In this document: one piece after another, positions 60,938 to 64,000 of the stretch | Position numbering within the stretch: the first letter of the stretch is position 1 | Layout: every line of letters begins with the position of its first letter | Assembly: GCA_945643635.1 (NCBI GenBank) | Contig: CALZFC010000004.1 | Coordinates: 2,295,001 to 2,359,000, forward strand | Direction: 5' to 3' | Length of the DNA: 64,000 nt | From: Allodiplogaster sudhausi | Taxonomy: Eukaryota > Nematoda > Chromadorea > Rhabditida > Diplogasteridae | Position numbers and translations under genes: made by a program | Notes under the pieces: model-generated | The model's input: only the letters and a program-made list of their open reading frames with translations | Databases searched by the model: none | What the model was told of the DNA's origin: nothing

Positions 60938-61023
60938 CCACGCCAGATACCGAACCCGGTACCTCAAGATTCATAGTCTGAACCCCTTCACATTACTCTA
61001 TGCCACCACTCGAGCTACCCGAA
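60938..61023 (-). tRNA. tRNA-like sequence: tRNA pseudogene or SINE head
   Basis: On the minus strand TAGCTCGAGTGG fits the A box and GGTTCGGTATC resembles the B box. A T-arm (CCGGG / TCTGG, 60,943-60,959), an anticodon-type hairpin (GGTTC / GAATC with a 7-nt loop, 60,968-60,984) and a mostly wobble-paired acceptor stem can be drawn. U33 is absent and there is an extra stretch between the D and anticodon arms, so a working tRNA is unlikely. Pol III promoter-derived SINE or decayed tRNA gene. Confidence 0.45.
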
Positions 61024-61039
61024 TGTGCCTGTCATATGA

Positions 61040-62540
61040 AAATGCCTATAGAAGACACTAGCGTCACAAGCACCCATGAATCATTTTGTGTTCCGTTATT
61101 TTTGCGCAGAAAACGTGAAGTTGAATGACATTTAAAGTTGAGCAATCTTTCAGTCAAAGATAGGAAATAGCGTGCAACAGTGAGAGAAGAAAAGTTTCTA
61201 AAGAGCTTTTACAAACTTTTGCTCTCTCACTTTCAAATACTATTTCGTTTCCACTGACAAACTTCAATGAATTTTTTTGCTGAATGCATTTTTAAACCTT
61301 CACAAGGTTTTCCTTTCGTTATTTGGAATGTGAGTGAAGTTTGGTCATTTTCCATAGTAAACCCGCATAAAACCTGCGTGAAGTTTTTATTTGTGCTCGT
61401 TCAAATTTCACTCAACGTTCGTTTCAGTTTTCTTCCAAGATTAATTGCACGGCAGAATAACCGCTACAACTCATAAGCATTATGTCACATGATCTTGATC
61501 GCACTTTTGCAAGAACCCGCAGCATAATTTGTATCCTTTCAGAAAGAAAAAAAACTATTCAAGGATAAGGCGGGAGCGACAAACTAAATTTTCAAATATT
61601 CCTAAGTGCGTGCGTTATTCCGGTGGTGCAGAAGTGCAAATCGTGCTATTAATCAAGAAAATAAAGAATGATTCTACTTTGAAATCGCTAGAGAGAGAGT
61701 TGGAGATGGAGCGAGTGTGAGAGATGGGAGAGAGTGAGTTGGAGAGAGAGAGAAGAAGAGGGAGAGAGAGAGAGGGCAAAGAGAGCGTTAAATAGAGAAG
61801 AGTTCAGAGAGATTGTACCCATTCCTTACGATTATTCTCCGCAACACGATAATAGAGGGGAACGACGACGTCAACGAGAGAGAGAGGGTGAGAGAGAGAG
61901 AGAGCGAGAGAGAGAGAGAGAGAGAGTTTGCAATCACCATCTCGCCACCAATGAAAGAGTAAGGAACTCAAATTTGCGAGTGCCATGGGCGAGGAAGTGG
62001 AAAAAGACGAGGAATCAGCTGTCCGCTGCAGTGTTCGGCGTTCCACTCGGCTTGCATTTCGAATCGCTGCTCTCTCATTCTCTCTCTCTCTCTGTCTCTC
62101 TTTCTCTCTCTCGCTCTCTCTCTTTCACGCTCTCTCTCTCTCTCGCTCTCTCTCTCTCGCTCTCTTTCTCTCTCTTTCTCTCTCTACCTCTCTCTGTGTC
62201 TCTCTCTTTCTCTTTCGTTCTCTCAATCTCTCGCTTACTTCCTCTCACTCTTTTCTTCCTTTCTGTCTTCCACCCAAAAATCTTGACACACCACGCGATT
62301 TTCCAAGGACGGATATAGAGCACAGCACTTTGTTCCGTTCAATTGTTGTTTAAAATCACCTGGACGGTGCTAATACAAAAAGAGTCTAATTAACATGGCA
62401 CTTTCATTATTAGGACTTCATTACAACCTATCTCGGTCGGAGTTTCGGAAGTATGGGACTAGTTCATTTTGAAATGGGTACCCTATCCCTCTCCTCCCAT
62501 CTCACTGCTGGTGCCCTTCGTACTCTCTCTTGTTAGAAAA
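61040..62540. repeat. Mixed region with GA (61,690-61,930) and CT (62,070-62,260) arrays
   Basis: No gene recognised. The GA and CT arrays face each other across about 140 bp and could pair as an inverted repeat in single-stranded form. Confidence 0.55.
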
Positions 62541-62544
62541 GCTA

Positions 62545-63190
62545 ATGTCGGTTGCGAGCGTCGATATGCCGCTCCAACGCAAGAATCCGTTGGGCCCGGT
62601 GGCCACGTTGTTGCCCCATTCAGTTTTTTTTTGAAATTGCGGGAAGTTCAAATAATATTCTTGGTAGCAATTTGGCGAGAGGTTTGAAAATTTTTCCCAT
62701 AGTAAGCAAAAGTGAATGAAATTCCACTATTCCAATGTGCTGTGTAGAACAGGAAGTCTCTTTGAGCTCATTTAGCAGCTATCCACGGAATGGCAGCTTC
62801 ACGCTCTCTCTCTCTCGCTCTCTTATTCCCTCTTTAACTGCCATGATGAAACACTAACCTCTCTTTCACCAACTCTCTCTCTCTCTCTCCTTCTCTCTCC
62901 CTCTCTCTCTCTCTCCTTCTCTCTCCCTCTCTCTCTCTGTCCTTCTCTCTCTCTCTCTCTCCTTCTCTCTCTCTCCTTCTTTCTCCCTCTCTCTCTCTCT
63001 CCTTCTCTCTCCCTCTCTCTCTCTCCTTCTCTCTCCCTCTCTCTCTCCTTCTCTCTCCCTCTCTCTCCTTCTCTCTCCCTCTCTCTCTCTCCCTCTCTCT
63101 CTCTCCTCTCCTCGACAATGAAGAGCTGCCGTTCTCCTTTCCATTCCACGACTCCTTCATTAGCCTTTCTGACCTCCTCTTCTCTTTCCG
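62545..63190 (+). other. Candidate 5' exons of a plus-strand gene running off the window
   Basis: At 62,545 an ATG lies eight bases after ctctcttgttag (trans-splice-like). It reads MSVASVDMPLQRKNPLGP and continues to a GT at 62,623. A phase-compatible continuation after the CT array could start near 63,124 (LPFSFPFHDSFISLSDLLFS). There is no recognised domain, the acceptor is weak, and the neighbouring sequence is simple repeat. Offered only as a lead. Confidence 0.22.
62800..63112. repeat. CT minisatellite with about 20-24 bp higher-order unit
   Basis: Units of ctctctctccttctctctcc recur about a dozen times with small length changes, unlike the simple dinucleotide arrays elsewhere. The antisense frames read Arg/Glu/Gly polymers. 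Confidence 0.85.
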
Positions 63191-63299
63191 GGGCGCCAAG
63201 TGGGAGAGCAGGGTTCGACCGGCCACAGCGGCTCTCATCCCCTCCCCACACATCAAATACCCCAAAAACCATTGACATCCGATGCGCAATCCTAAACAA

Positions 63300-64000
63300 A
63301 CCAGCTGGGTATAGTGAAGGATGGAGAGAGAAAGACAAAGAAAAAGATATGGAAAATATTGAGATAAATGCCAGAGAGGTGATAAATAAGTTTGATGGAA
63401 TACAAATCGAGTGATAGAGAGAGTTAGGGAAACCATAGAGAAGGAGAGAGAATGAGAGAGTGGGAAGCGAGAGAGAGAGAAAGAGAACGAAGAGAGAGAG
63501 CGAGAGAGTGTAGACAAAGAAGGGGAAAGAGAGCAGAGGTAGCGAGAGAGAGAATACACAGATAAAGAAAATGATATACAACATGGCTTTTGCCGAAACG
63601 TGAACAACAAATCGAAGAGCACTAAATGAGAGAACCCCGGCGGTAATCGGAGATTGCTTTCAGACGTTCCCGAACAAGTGCTCGAACAACAACATGCTAA
63701 AAGGACAAAAGGGGAGAACAGCAGAGAGAGTGAGAGAGACATAGAGGCAGGAAGAGAGAGAGATATCAAGTATCTCTCGCTAGAGACAAAATTCGGCCAG
63801 CCGTCTGACAACGATTTCTTCAAAACGAAGGCTAACCAGTGGTGTTTTGTTTTCAGTTCGAAAAAAAGTGATTTCCATGCTCACAAAAAAAGTTTAGATC
63901 TTGTGACAACAGCTGCTATTTTTAAAGGTTGCCTTTTTTCTCCTGTGATGTCAGATTATTTTTCGGTGGGCTGTGCCAAGGAAGCTGATGGTGAGATAAA
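63300..64000. other. Right edge: GA arrays, no supportable gene
   Basis: GA-rich runs at 63,320-63,350, 63,418-63,560 and 63,720-63,770. A splice-acceptor-like ctttcag at 63,657-63,663 precedes TFPNKCSNNNMLK, but no donor follows. Nothing else is visible. Confidence 0.4.

Noticed and set aside
62560..62640. Minus-strand frame NGFLRWSGISTLATDIS
   Set aside because: Protein-like locally but with no acceptor upstream and a stop soon after. The plus-strand reading has a better start context.
62823..63584. Frames of 250-330 codons at the right end
   Set aside because: They consist of Arg-Glu-Gly or Ser-Leu polymers produced by GA/CT repeats.
1..64000. CRISPR arrays, bacterial operons, ribosome binding sites, plasmid or phage genes
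   Set aside because: Spliced genes, poly(A) signals and metazoan receptor families show this is eukaryotic nuclear DNA. Direct repeats present are micro- or minisatellites without spacer structure.

Overview
The window looks like eukaryotic, metazoan nuclear DNA, most probably from a nematode. Genes are split into many small exons (about 25-300 bp). Introns are mostly short GT-AG, with one good GC-AG case. Several start codons sit 3-24 nt behind a 3' splice-type site with no upstream exon needed, which is the usual mark of spliced-leader trans-splicing. Nematode-style families are present: an EGF-plus-ASC (EGAS-type) DEG/ENaC channel, C6/DUF281-like secreted Cys repeats and a divergent PTP-like receptor. 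I cannot name the species or clade. I built exon models by eye from conserved motifs and required intron phases to agree. Seven protein genes came out, five of them complete or nearly so.

Layout. 48-963 (+): 3' end of a tyrosine kinase. 2,227-9,434 (+): complete 22-exon EGAS-type channel. 9.8-18.5 kb (-): a tandem family whose only full member (12,821-about 18,151) encodes an ectodomain with a Ly6/three-finger-like Cys pattern, one membrane segment and a PTP fold lacking its catalytic residues. Two internally deleted copies lie downstream (9.8-11.4 and 11.85-12.45 kb). Two 3'-divergent copies lie at 19.7-21.2 and 41.1-44.2 kb. 23,292-29,377 (-): secreted Cys-rich protein whose large intron holds a 2.8 kb foldback element. 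31,436-32,541 (-): small gene of unknown function. 33,189-40,404 or further (-): mucin-like repeats, Cys/EGF-like modules and an adhesion-GPCR-like membrane region. 44,928 or 45,379 to 50,309 (-): complete class A peptide-type GPCR with two possible 3' ends. From 50.4 kb to the right edge I see almost no coding sequence. That part holds a 1.6 kb palindrome, a 0.5 kb foldback MITE, a tRNA-like sequence and very dense (GA)n/(CT)n arrays.

Biology. Nearly every gene encodes a cell-surface or secreted protein: channel, receptor-like pseudophosphatase, Cys-rich secreted protein, adhesion-type and peptide-type GPCRs. A tyrosine-kinase domain lies at the left edge. Nothing in the sequence shows that they act in one pathway. 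What they share is modular, duplicated or internally repetitive ectodomains and introns rich in foldback elements and microsatellites, which suggests a fast-changing locus of surface proteins.
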